This document shows positions 27,201 through 35,925 of a DNA stretch of 64,000 nt, piece by piece (within the stretch, counting starts at the first letter, position 1; every line of letters begins with the position of its first letter). The translations under genes and the position numbers were made by a program. Origin of the DNA: Distichodus sexfasciatus (Eukaryota; Chordata; Actinopteri; Characiformes; Distichodontidae); assembly GCA_032718565.1 (NCBI GenBank), contig JAVGVS010000007.1, forward strand, positions 4,411,413 to 4,475,412. Reading direction: 5' to 3'. A model generated the notes under the pieces. The model was not told the DNA's origin, did no database searches, and saw nothing but the letters and a program-made list of their open reading frames with translations.

Positions 27201-30200
27201 GAAATATAAATAATGATTGTTTATTTTTATCAGTTTACAAAATGCAAAGTGAGCGAACAAAAGAAAAATCTAAATCAAATCAATATTTGGTGTTACTACC
27301 TTTTGCCTTCAAACCAGCATCAATTCTTATAGGTACACTTGCACAAAGTCAGGGATTTTGTCAGATTATAGTCATTATATTATTTTGTAGGATTATAGTC
27401 ATTATATTATTTTGTAGTCATTATATTATTTTGTAGGATTATAGGATTAAGATCAACAGTTTAGTTCAAGATGTTTTGGAACAACCTACCAGCGAGTTCC
27501 TTCAAACACTGTGCTGCAAGTGTACCTAGAAGAACTGATGCTGTTTGAAGGCAAAGAGGTGGCTCACCAAATATTGATTTGATTTAGATTTCTCTTTTGT
27601 TCATTCTGCATTTGTTGATTGATGAAAATAAATGATTAACACTTCCATTTTTGAAAGCATTCTTTGTTTTACAGCATTTTTTCACACCTGCCTAAAACTT
27701 TTGCACAGTACTGTATATGTCACATGAGTAGTAGCAAATCAACGCTGAAACAACTCACTCACACAGGTGCAGTGTGAAGCTCGAGAAAAACTTTTTTTTT
27801 TTTTTAATATCAGTTGATCATGGATTTATCCTTAATAATAATCGCTATCGATATTGGCCCTGAATAACCAATATCGGTCGACCTCTGGTTGATGATATAA
27901 TTCAATGCACAATATGGAAGTGTGGATTTGCAAAAAATATCCTGTAGGTGTAACACATGCAAACACTATTAAAGCAAGTTCTCCAGAAAGTTGCCTTGTT
28001 TGTCATACAAATGTTATACAGAGAACTGTTATACACTGCAGCCGGTGGCACGTGTTCGAACTTAATGCAGTGAAGACTTTGAGAATGAAATTGAGCCCTT
28101 ATTTGACTTTGTAGCATAAAATTTCAGTGTATTTCAGATGAAGCCTTAATATTTCACAGTAACTTATTCATGTAAACAAGACACAAAGCCACTAATTCAA
28201 ACCCTGACATCATGCATCTATCAAATCTAATCAACAACAGAAATGACTTGACCTATACCTTTCCCTACCTTTTTGTTTCATGTATATACCCGATTTCTGA
28301 ACTGCTCACGTCTGAGGCCTCTAAACAGATAAGCACAATCATCAAATGCTAGATGTTTGGATTTTTTTGGCCTGGTTTGCAGTTTGACGCTTTAATAACT
28401 GAAATGTCCAAATGTTTTTTGATACACAATGTGATTCTGCGTGGTAAGTTTCATATTGGAGCACTCGGACTGTTCCCATGTGACGTGTTGTCACGCCTTG
28501 CAAAATTGTGGAAAGTGAGGAACCGCACTGAAATCAGAGTTTAATTTCTCTGGAATGCTGCAAAGACAAGCTACATCAGAGCTTTAGGAAGCCAGATGTG
28601 TGTAAGGAACATGAGACTATAAGGTGTGGGTGTAAGGTGTGTCTTTTGATGTCTACAGGAGAGCCAAATTGTCACAAATTGTGTGTGTGAGAGACTGACC
28701 TGTTGCTTTCCTGTGCTCCATTTACCTTTTGACTCTCCTGCAACTTTTACAATAAACCCAGTGAACTGATCCTCGCTGTCCTGGTTTTCTCCTGCTTTTC
28801 CACACTTCTCTTTTTCACTGATTTGTTGAGCTCACCCTCTAAGACAGTGTTCACAAGCAAAGCTGTAAAATGATCCCTTCATTCTTTTTAGGGCCTGTCC
28901 ACACGACAACAAGTTTAGGTCAATCCGAAAAGTTTTTTTACCGGTTTGCCGTTGCCGATGCCCTGAAACGAACCTTTAGGAAAACGGGTTACACAAACAT
29001 CTCTAAATGCCGCCCTCGCGTATACACCACTTTTTGAAAATGTCACAGTCCCACGTGACTAGAAGAAGGAAGAAACCTGCACATAACAACAACAATGACG
29101 GATTACGGGCTGTCGCGCATGCTGCAGGTGTTAGTGCCAGTTTATTAACAGCTTTTGCTGCCTTCGCCAGCGCCTTCTTGTGTTCATTTATAGTCGACGC
29201 GCTGAAGAAGGAGGACATCGTGCTCCCTGACTCCTTCTGTGATTTTGGTGTATCCTACAGCTCTGTCTGTTTATAGCGCCACCTATAGGCACGGCATACG
29301 TATTTCACAGTTTAAACCAACTTTTCCCGTTTCCATCTGGATAATTATTGAAAGGATACGTGTATCGACGCGAAACTCTTTGAACTCGCAGAAGAAGAAA
29401 AAATACCACAATCGTGGTCGTGTGGACATAACCTTAGTCTTGGCCAACTGACGCTCTGCTTAATACAGGCCTTATGTAACCCACTTTGTGTTCTCTGTTT
29501 TGTCTACAGTGACTCACCTCTTCTTTACCTTCTACCTTACTTTCATCCTTCTTTTATCCCTTCTTTTTTATACTTTGATTTGTTAATCTTCACCTTTAGC
29601 ATGAAGTTGTTTTCTGCTGTTTTACATATTTTTACCTGATTTATTTGTTTTGTTATACCATTACATTGAAGTCATTATTATTACGTTTGTATATTTTCAT
29701 TATTTGTTTCTCCATTGATATGCCCTTTCTTTTCTTTTATTTTGTTTGACTCCCAACCCCATCTCCTCTCCTGCTTTATCTCCATCCCTACCTCTCTCTT
29801 CCCTCCATTCTTCCTCCCTCCTTGTGTCTCTCCCCACTACGCTTCCTCCGTCTCTGCTCCTTCCTTTTCTCTTTCCGTTCTCCCTTCCTCTTTCCTCTCT
29901 CCCTATCTTTTCTCTTCCTCTTTCTCTACCCTCCCTCTTTTCCCCCCTCCCTCCCTCTCTCCTCTCTTCGTCTTTCTCTTCCCTCTCTCTCTCATCCCTC
30001 TCTCCCTGTCTCCTCTTCTCTTCCCTCCTCTCTCTCTCTCTCTCTCTCTCTTCTCATCCTCTTTCTCTACCTTCCTTCTCTTCCTGTCTCTTCTCCTATG
30101 TTCCCTCGCTCTCTCTCCTCTCCCTATCTCCTCTTCTCTTCCCTCCTCTCTCTCTTTCTCTTCTCATCCTCTTTCTCTCCCTTCCTTCTCTTCCTGTCTC

Positions 30201-30568
30201 TTCTCCCATCTTCCTCTTTCTCTTCCCCTCGCTCTCTCTCCTCTCCCTATCTCCCTCTTCCTTCCCTCTTCCCCCATCATCCTCTCCCCCTTTCTCTTCT
30301 CCTCTCTTCCTCTTTCTCTCCCTTTCCTATCACCTTTCCCCTCTCCTTTCCCCCCCCCTTCCCTCTTTCCTCTCTCCCCTCTCTCTCTCTTTCCCCCGCA
30401 TGTCCTCAGACACAGCTCTGTCTGCCTCTGCACATCCTGGAGGAGAAGGGTTTGCTGCAGGTGGCCGGTACGGTTCGAGCTCTCCTGGACCTGGCTCCTC
30501 CTAAACACACTCCCTCCCCCAGCACAGCCCCAGCCGGCACCAGCGCTGCCTCTGCACTCGCCATGTAG
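5964..30568 (+). CDS. lrch3: LRCH3: leucine-rich repeat and calponin-homology scaffold protein (whole gene)
   Basis: LRCH proteins are LRR plus CH scaffolds linked to actin and to DOCK-family signalling. I read 21 shared exons, all in consistent phase: 5964-6210, 14389-14533, 15346-15472, 16065-16170, 16493-16629, 16769-16878, 17349-17442, 17544-17670, 17954-18096, 18189-18265, 19321-19369, 19481-19609, 19730-19777, 19913-19966, 21776-21856, 22819-22890, 23121-23154, 23267-23380, 24731-24837, 24990-25127, 25475-25552. They end in either 26127-26321 or 30410-30568, giving about 803 or 791 residues. LRRs span about residues 50-270 and the CH domain about 650-745. Signature strings such as KLVSLPEEL, NNPLQSPPAQICIKGK, HTDDSAL and RPESFLFR match LRCH3 better than LRCH4. 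The tail-to-tail iqcg neighbour supports LRCH3. Exons 15-17 are the least certain. Confidence 0.93.
10476..10790. repeat. Unclassified teleost interspersed repeat
   Basis: The sequence contains ATATGGTGTTGGTCCTC, CTTTGCAGCTGTAACA, GGCTTTCCACAAGG, TCATCCCAAAGGTGTTTGAT and GGCCAGTCAGGTTCTTCCAC. I recognise this text as an abundant interspersed repeat in fish genomes but cannot assign its class. Confidence 0.6.
13357..13383. repeat. (GTAT)n microsatellite
   Basis: About six tandem TATG/GTAT units lie in lrch3 intron 1. Confidence 0.9.
14389..16629 (+). CDS. lrch3: lrch3 exons 2-5 (leucine-rich repeats)
   Basis: The exons are 14389-14533, 15346-15472, 16065-16170 and 16493-16629. Together they encode residues about 83-254, successive LRRs with the LxxLPxxL pattern (for example LSELPVEVC, LRSLPESL, LSTLPSHVC, LVSLPEEL, IQTLPSQVG, LVRLPPE), then the capping stretch RNLRHLQSIVLDNNPL. 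Donors are GTGAAC, GTGAGT, GTCAGA and GTCACT, and acceptors are pyrimidine-AG. Exon phases chain without a break, so this block is intact. Confidence 0.93.
16769..19966 (+). CDS. lrch3: lrch3 exons 6-14 (post-LRR linker)
   Basis: The exons are 16769-16878, 17349-17442, 17544-17670, 17954-18096, 18189-18265, 19321-19369, 19481-19609, 19730-19777 and 19913-19966, covering residues about 255-531. Landmarks are IFKYLNMEACKIAPDLPDYD, GALDSGFNSVDSGDKRWSGN, LPLRVAEITKEQ, LEQIDFIDSC, SLSSQFMAYIERR, a charged helix with MRREAQLAAQRYEEER, and RRSTHTDDSALFM. The donor chosen for exon 8 is ACAT|GTGAGC at 17670: it restores phase, and the open frame beyond it soon hits a stop inside a transposon. After exon 14 the frame continues past the donor with residues (AFNRVGNFSF) resembling mammalian LRCH3, so an alternative longer exon is possible. 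Confidence 0.88.
17711..17893. mobile_element. GTCGACC-terminal DNA element (MITE), copy 1
   Basis: It lies 40 bases after lrch3 exon 8. The left end GAGGTCGACCGATATTGG and right end ATAATCGGTCGACCC are imperfect inverted repeats, with repeated GATAT motifs inside. The same family is at 26970-27885 in opposite orientation. Confidence 0.65.
20786..21268. mobile_element. PIF/Harbinger-like MITE in a lrch3 intron
   Basis: The inverted termini are GGGTGTTTTCACA and TGTGAAAACACCC, flanked by TTA on both sides (20783-20785 and 21269-21271), the target-site pattern of Harbinger elements. 483 bases, no transposase. Confidence 0.78.
21776..23380 (+). CDS. lrch3: lrch3 exons 15-18 (variable linker, partly provisional)
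   Basis: Candidate exons are 21776-21856 (27 codons, acidic, contains FEIDIDTNTIKKRPDP), 22819-22890 (24 codons, Ser/Pro-rich), 23121-23154 and 23267-23380. The last contains TQRPESFLFRLSQREEKKR, which matches the conserved RPESFLFR segment of LRCH3. Phases fit: the first two are symmetric phase-0 cassettes, and the next two join in phase 1. Introns here are long pyrimidine tracts that stay open by chance, so long ORFs through this stretch are misleading. The first three exons are supported only by splice signals and phase and may be alternative cassettes. Confidence 0.68.
24731..25552 (+). CDS. lrch3: lrch3 exons 19-21 (CH domain core)
   Basis: The exons 24731-24837, 24990-25127 and 25475-25552 encode residues about 632-739. 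EAELVEQLRK begins the calponin-homology helix. LPSDLGAALTDGVVLCHLAN is the CH core, followed by HVRPRSVPSIHVPSPAV and PKLTMAKCRRNVENFLEACR. This is near-identical to vertebrate LRCH3. The last shared exon ends in phase 0 at PQ|GTAGGT, from which either terminal exon can be spliced in frame. Confidence 0.95.
26127..26321 (+). CDS. lrch3: lrch3 terminal exon A: C-terminal transmembrane anchor isoform
   Basis: After a TTAG acceptor, the exon reads GSLCTVTDVLEGEALCLYK and LLEALLSLAPP, replacing the end of the CH domain. It then has a hydrophobic segment (about residues 778-799, LAGFALFYLSVMSLLCILY) and stops with HLVPHI. The paralog LRCH4 ends in the same way with a single C-terminal transmembrane helix. 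The product would be about 803 residues and tail-anchored. It follows a 400-base pyrimidine-rich intron end. No strong poly(A) signal is seen within 400 bases. An AATAAA near 28751 is a distant candidate. Confidence 0.88.
   Translation, partial: GSLCTVTDVLEGEALCLYKLLEALLSLAPPLRQSPPSQLAGFALFYLSVMSLLCILYCHLVPHI
26970..27885. mobile_element. GTCGACC-terminal DNA element, copy 2, host of a nested Tc1-type MITE
   Basis: The left end AGGGTCGACCGATTATCGG and right end CCAATATCGGTCGACCTCT match copy 1. The element is interrupted by a 574-base insertion at 27140-27713, so the original length was near 340 bases. Confidence 0.65.
27140..27713. mobile_element. Tc1/mariner-type foldback MITE nested in the GTCGACC element
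   Basis: Long inverted repeats start CAGTACTGTGCAAAGGTTTT at the left and end AAACTTTTGCACAGTACTG at the right. TA flanks both sides. Homology of the two arms extends through most of each 200-base half. The centre carries three copies of an ATTATATTATTTTGTAG unit. Confidence 0.8.
28891..29433. mobile_element. PIF/Harbinger-like MITE
   Basis: The termini GGGCCTGTCCACACGAC and GTCGTGTGGACATAACC are imperfect inverted repeats. TTA flanks both sides (28888-28890 and 29434-29436). A GC-richer centre gives chance open frames. It lies between the two lrch3 terminal exons. Confidence 0.75.
29715..30409 (+). repeat. About 690-base polypyrimidine (CT-rich) tract before lrch3 terminal exon B
   Basis: Almost uninterrupted C/T sequence (TCTCTC, CTTCC, CCTCT units) directly abuts the exon B acceptor. 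Open frames through it are low-complexity Ser/Leu/Pro artefacts. Such tracts can form triplex DNA and bind PTB-type splicing regulators, and its position makes it a candidate element in terminal-exon choice. Confidence 0.9.
30410..30568 (+). CDS. lrch3: lrch3 terminal exon B: soluble CH-domain isoform
   Basis: A CCTCAG acceptor is followed by TQLCLPLHILEEKGLLQVAG and TVRALLDLAPPK, matching the canonical C terminus of LRCH3, then a Pro/Ser/Ala-rich tail ending SALAM and TAG. It joins exon 21 in phase 0 and gives about 791 residues with no membrane segment. It lies 4.1 kb past exon A, immediately after a roughly 690-base pyrimidine tract. Confidence 0.92.
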   Translation, partial: TQLCLPLHILEEKGLLQVAGTVRALLDLAPPKHTPSPSTAPAGTSAASALAM

Positions 30569-30975
30569 GACTGCCACACACTCGCCCTTACACACACAAT
30601 CACATCCACACGGCAGACAGAGGGAGCCGGCCTTGGGGCGAGCCTCCTCTTCACTCCTCCCCTTGTCTTTCCCAGACTTCATGTTCCGGTCTCCATGTGC
30701 TGAATGAGCTGCAGGGAGACTGAAGGCATCCGTCACCAGCCAACCGACTCACTCGGGTGACTGCAGCGTTGGCGTCATGGCAAAAAAGAAAAGGGTTGCA
30801 ATGGGAGAGGAATGGATGGCATGACTGATCTGAAACACACACACACACATACACACAACCTGAAAACTCAAGAGTTACTAAATAGAGAGATTTATGGTCT
30901 ATCTTTTTTAATACAACTTCAGTCTGTTTTTCTATCATTATCTCTCTTCTGGTGTTTTTTCTTTTTTCCACCATA

Positions 30976-31006
<31 letters not shown>

Positions 31007-32585
31007 TATTATTGAAGCATGTCAGATGTAAATCATGGTAAATATTGGAGTTTATTTCATTTTAAAGATGTGCTTTAAATAAATTATATAATAATAATCT
31101 TAGCTGGCCTTAGAAAATGACTAAAGCCGAAGAGTGGGACAGTGATCCTCAACATTTTAACACGATGTTTAAAAGAAAGGCAAGTATGTAGCCGTAAGAC
31201 AATGCTGTTGCAATCACTGTTAGCCATATTAGCATCTTTGGGTGGATTGCCACTTTAGAGGTGTAGCTTCAGGGCTCAAATGCAGACTTTATATGACAGT
31301 TTAATCAGTTACACTTAAGTGATATGGCACAGTGTGATTATAGATTTGTAGGGGGTTAGAGACACTGATGAAAGTTATACACTTCATATAAGGGAACAGC
31401 CTGCCTCAAGGTTTATTTGTGGCTGACAATGAAAGATAATAGCTGCTTATGCCAAAGCTTTCCAGTGCCTTTTATTCGTTAGCCACATCATGCCTTTGGG
31501 AAGAACGTCCCTTGTATTTTAGTTCTGGTTCTAGCTCAGCATGAACAATCTGCTGCTGCTGTTTCACTACGAGTGGTTCTTATAAACGCTTGTAGGACAG
31601 ATGTTTTATTGCTGTTATTCCCCACTGTGGAGCAGGTCATGCATGCGTAAGATACTGGGTGATGTATTGAAGGGGCTGTGCTTGCTTTCTTGTATGCATG
31701 GCTTGCTTGTAGGTATCAGTCCCCAGCAACTCCAGGGTTCCTCTGTTTGTGTCAGAAACTGTCACGTCCATGGTGTGTGTGTGTGTGTGTGTGTGTGTGT
31801 CTTTTTAAACCTGTACTGATTTGTATATTTGTAAAAGAAAATTGTCAGCTCACTGCAGGAGTGAAGTACTCTACATTATATGGACTGAAGGCATTACACC
31901 TTGCTGGGGTAACTGAGGTGACCGGTGCGTATAGATCCATATAAATTGTTTTTGTGGTTATGGTTATTTTGACTGGTGTAAAGTGAATCTTATGGCCAGG
32001 AGAATTGGCAGTGTAGTTTTCACGGCTTAATGAACATAATGTTGAGGTCGACACACCAGCACTCACTCATCATTCTATATGGGGAGGAGGAAAAAAATGT
32101 TAGAAAATCATTTTAATTTTCTATTTTAACTTGCTTTTTTAGAGACTTGTTTTATAAAGGGAAGTTAAAAGTGATATAAATATTTGATTATAAATGTTTG
32201 TGTTTTCTTTTTTTATGATTTTTAATTATAATTTTATTTTGACTAGGGTATTCCCCAACAGGAATTGTTATGACCCTTCTGTAGGGTTTCAGCCCTGCGT
32301 GTCTGTACAGTAAATTAAAACATTCCAAATGTTTACAAGTTTGTATCACTGCCCACATACGTTACAGTAGGACCCACTGCACTCATTCAGAAAGTCTGGA
32401 CTTCTTACACCCCAAACCTCACTTTTTTGTTGTTGCGTTTTTTTTTTTTTTTTTTATTCTTTGCATTTGTTTCCAACATTGTCCCGTCAAAACTGTAAAG
32501 TTAGTAAATATATAAAATATTTTCTGGTATGAGCATTTGGATTTATTATAAAATCAATTATTAATAAAGTTCCCATTTCTGCCAA
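30569..32585 (+). other. lrch3: lrch3 3' untranslated region with candidate poly(A) signals
   Basis: No coding sequence is seen between the terminal exon B stop and the oppositely oriented iqcg copy. AATAAA occurs at 31078-31083 and at 32563-32568. Using the second would give a 2 kb 3' UTR ending only about 50 bases from the iqcg stop codon. The stretch holds an (ATT)n tract near 30975-31014 and a (GT)n tract near 31771-31800. Confidence 0.5.
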
Positions 32586-33018
32586 GTTGTAGTTTTTTAT
32601 TGCTGAGTGTTGCATAGCGTTAGAGTTTATCCATCACTTCTTTTTCTTGCCCTTTTTGCCTTTCTTCTTGTAAGGACCCAGGCCTTTTTTCATCTGGATT
32701 GTTTTCCACCACGCATGAATCTGTAGCACGTGACAAACATGTTAGGGCAGGACATAAATCAAAAGATATCGCGTGTGTTGTTAAGTATGCATAAACCCTT
32801 TTTTCTTAACATTTTGAATCTCTCTTAAAAACAAACCAGCCTGTAAGTGAGCAGTCAAATCATTTATCACCTTGGCTACTGCTTTCTTCACCAGCCGTTC
32901 CCTGCTCAACACTTCCAACAGACTCTTCATCTCTTGTTTGTACTCAAGAATTGCCTGCTCATACTCTTTTTGCTGAAATGCATAAAGGAAGAAAGAAGTC
33001 ACATCTAGTCTTTCATTA

Positions 33019-33560
33019 CATTACATAATACTTGTCAGACGCTTTTATCCATAGCCACTTACGACAGGGAAATACATTCAAGCTTGGGACCATGGGCGAA
33101 ACAGCAGTGCGTACCATGTGCTAAGTTCTAAGTGTACGAAGTTCAGTCAGAGAGGAGGTGCACTCTAAAGAGAGTCTTGAACTGAGGCGGATACACATGT
33201 TCTGGTGGCCCTGGGCAACTCGTTCCACCAGCGAGGAACCTCAAAGGAGAACAGTCTGGACTTTGTGTGTAGGGTTGGCACAGTCAGACGGCTTTGGTTG
33301 GAGGAGCGGAGGGAGCGAGATGGAACATAAGCCTGTATGAGATAGTTAAGGTAGCTGGGAGCTGACCCAGACCTCACTCTGTAAGCCAGTGCCAGAGATT
33401 TGAAGTTGATTTGAGCAGCCAAGGGAAGCCAGTGTAGGTCAATAAGTAGAGGAGACACGTGACCTTTTGGACTGACCTAAGACAAGCCGAGCAGGAGGTT
33501 TAAGAACCAGTTGCAGGGGTCTTATTGCACAAGCTGGGAGACCGGCAAGGAGGGCATTGC
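33019..33560 (-). mobile_element. LINE 3' end in a copy-1 iqcg intron
   Basis: The minus strand reads LHWLPLAAQINFKSLALAYR, SGSAPSYLN, VPSRSLRSSNQSRL and WWNELP, the terminal part of a fish non-LTR reverse transcriptase. Its 3' tail is the typical GGATAAAAGCGTCTG sequence, then ATGTA-type repeats. It sits between the 33611-33742 and 32871-32972 exons. Confidence 0.85.
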
Positions 33561-33842
33561 AGTAGTCGAGGAATTAGTGGAAAAGGTGCAGAATTGATAA
33601 ATGAAACAACCTTTTTAATGATCTCCTGTATTTGTGTCATGTTGTTTTTGCTCTTGATGGTTAAAGTGTACATTTGTTGTTGCTTGTCCTCCATGTCCTT
33701 TTGATGCCGTTCCCTCCAATAGTTCAACTTATCCTCTAAATTCTGGGGGCACAGGCATTAACAGCACAAGTTAACAGCACATTAACACAGTAATTAAGGA
33801 GCAAGTTACCGGTCAAAAAAAATGTTAGTGAACATGATAGTG

Positions 33843-33965
33843 TTGCGCGGGTCGACTGTTTTTAACACCCGGCCCAAACCGACCAAAATCAGGAGATCCG
33901 TCCGCCGCACAACCCGCAAAAATACGCGTGGATAATGACCCAAAACCTGACCGACCCGAGGAAAA
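33843..33965. repeat. Dispersed GC-rich repeat end (GCGCGGGTC / CCGACCCG type)
   Basis: The block GTTGCGCGGGTCGACTG with repeated CCCGCA and ACCGACCC motifs contrasts with its AT-rich surroundings. A related fragment (CCAAACCGACCCGACC) lies near 38218. It is probably an end of a DNA element whose class I cannot give. Confidence 0.4.
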
Positions 33966-35754
33966 AAAAAAAACACCAGTGAGCCTGTATTGCCATGGAA
34001 CCTACCAATGAAGTGTCATTTGTGACACTGCCAGCTTATGAATGACAGAGATTTGTGCTAGATTTGCATTGAAGATGACACAATTTTATGCAAGATTAAC
34101 TGTGTATCAAACAACAACAAAGAAAGCGAAAAAGAGCGATTTTACCATTAAGATTTATTTATTGAAGATTCCGCGAAGAAGTGCGAACATCTTTCTCGCA
34201 CACACAAACACACACAAGAGCGCATATATGCAAAACACACTAGTTGTCAAAACTAACATCTGATGTAACATCAGATCTGAGAACTCTATGAGAACTTTAT
34301 TTTAGGCCAGTCCCTGCATTTTATTAGGCTCTTTGGATTAAATAGAAATATCATACGGTCTTTATTATGTGGTTGGTGTAATTGAACTGAATGTGTGATC
34401 TATAATCTCTCTGTGCTGACGTATTAATTCCAACTCACATCTTGATGCTTTTTAAGGAACGATTCCATCTCTGTGTTAGCTTTGTTCTCCTCTGAATGCC
34501 TCTGCTGTAATATCTATATGGAGAGGTGCAATCAAATCAAATGTGAAAAAAAACTGCTTTCTCCCAGGAGCGATGCGAGAACATTGTGAACATACCATTT
34601 TTATGTCTTCCAGCTCCTTCTCCTTATGGGTATTCATTTTTTTGTTCTGTTTAACCAGGTGCTCAGTGCTGATCTGTATGTATATTTTCTCCACACCTGA
34701 CTTCTTTTCCATCTCCTGCAATCGATCCTTCAATTTAGTTATCATGTCATCACGTTTCTGCATGAAGGCACATGAAAAACAATAATTACCTAGTATTGAG
34801 AGAACTGGACTCTGAGGTCTAGAATGCTGAACTTAAAATTCTCACGACAAATCAAATGTGGTATCTTGAACGTCACGTGCTTTACATTTGTTCCTATTTC
34901 AGGTGAATGAATATTTTTAAAAGTAATGCTTTAGACTATTTTCATCACTTGTGAATCTATTGTGATGGTATTACATTTTAGCACGGACACTCACCTCCAG
35001 CTCCAGAATTTGTTCCTTGCGGATGTTAAGCAGCTGTTTCTGCAGGGCTTTGGCCTAGTGACGACTCTCTTCTTCCCTGTGGTATAGGAGCTCTGGTTAT
35101 GGATGGTACAACTCCACTGACCATGCAATTAAATGTATGGTACATGCATGTTATATTGTAAATAAAGTGTATATATAAAGTAAAATAGTGCATTACCTAA
35201 ACCACAAATGTGACTCTGCGCAGCGAAACCAGTAAACATGCATAGCGGTGGTTTCAGCTTGACGTTTATGTTAGCGTGACTAAATGGTGAGATTTTTTGT
35301 TTTGTGTTTTTTTAGTGTTTTTAAAAACTGGAAGGTCTTTACTGTACTGTTGTGAATAAATTTACTTGACTTACTTTCCCATCCTAAAAACGTGACTTTT
35401 CCCTAAAGAGTGATTCAATTCAACAGAATGTTGTTTCTAGTTTTGACCGCTCTACTCCAATATTTACGGTAAATCCACTCGTTGTCTAGTGAAGATATGT
35501 CTCCGGCTCCGTTAACCTGTGTGGCTGTGACTGCAGCGTAGGCTACCGTAAATGCAAACATATCTGCGCCCGCGTTAAGCGTCTGTGAGTGGTACGTCGA
35601 GTCAACTTCAAAGGCAGATTTCTCCGTTTCTTACTTGGCGTGACAGAATAATGTTGATACCTCAGTCATAAGTCGTCCAATTTATTCGATATAGGTATAG
35701 TTTTGAAGGCTGCTTTATGCCCTTTCATGAAACCATAATTTTGAAAAATTGAGC

Positions 35755-35925
35755 GAAGTGACTGGTTTTGCCATGGTGGGTCACAAATACACTCACAATA
35801 AAGGGGGTAAATTGATGGGCTGGCCGAGTCAACCTGTAAGCATACTTTTGGACTGGACGCAAACCCCACACGGATTGACCTGAGGATCGAAATCGTGACC
35901 TTCTTGAATAACTTAGCACGACACA
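35755..35925 (-). mobile_element. SINE fragment abutting a copy-1 iqcg exon
   Basis: Diverged SINE-body sequence (CTTTTGGACTGGACGCAAAC, CCCACACGGA, GGATCGAAATC) ends a few bases from the donor of the 35929-36057 exon. It is related to the element at 51345-51575. Confidence 0.5.

Noticed and set aside
27366..27440. Three spaced copies of an ATTATATTATTTTGTAG unit, suggesting a CRISPR-like array.
   Set aside because: Short tandem duplication inside a Tc1-type MITE of an animal genome. There are no regular spacers and no cas genes.
29007..29276. 89-codon frame with hydrophobic stretch and KKEDIVLP.
   Set aside because: Located inside a Harbinger-like MITE with TTA flanks, so treated as chance or element-derived sequence.
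29715..30707. Long Ser/Leu/Pro open frames in three frames across the CT tract (up to 330 codons).
   Set aside because: Pure low-complexity consequence of C/T-only sequence. Only the last 159 bases, in one frame, are the real terminal exon.
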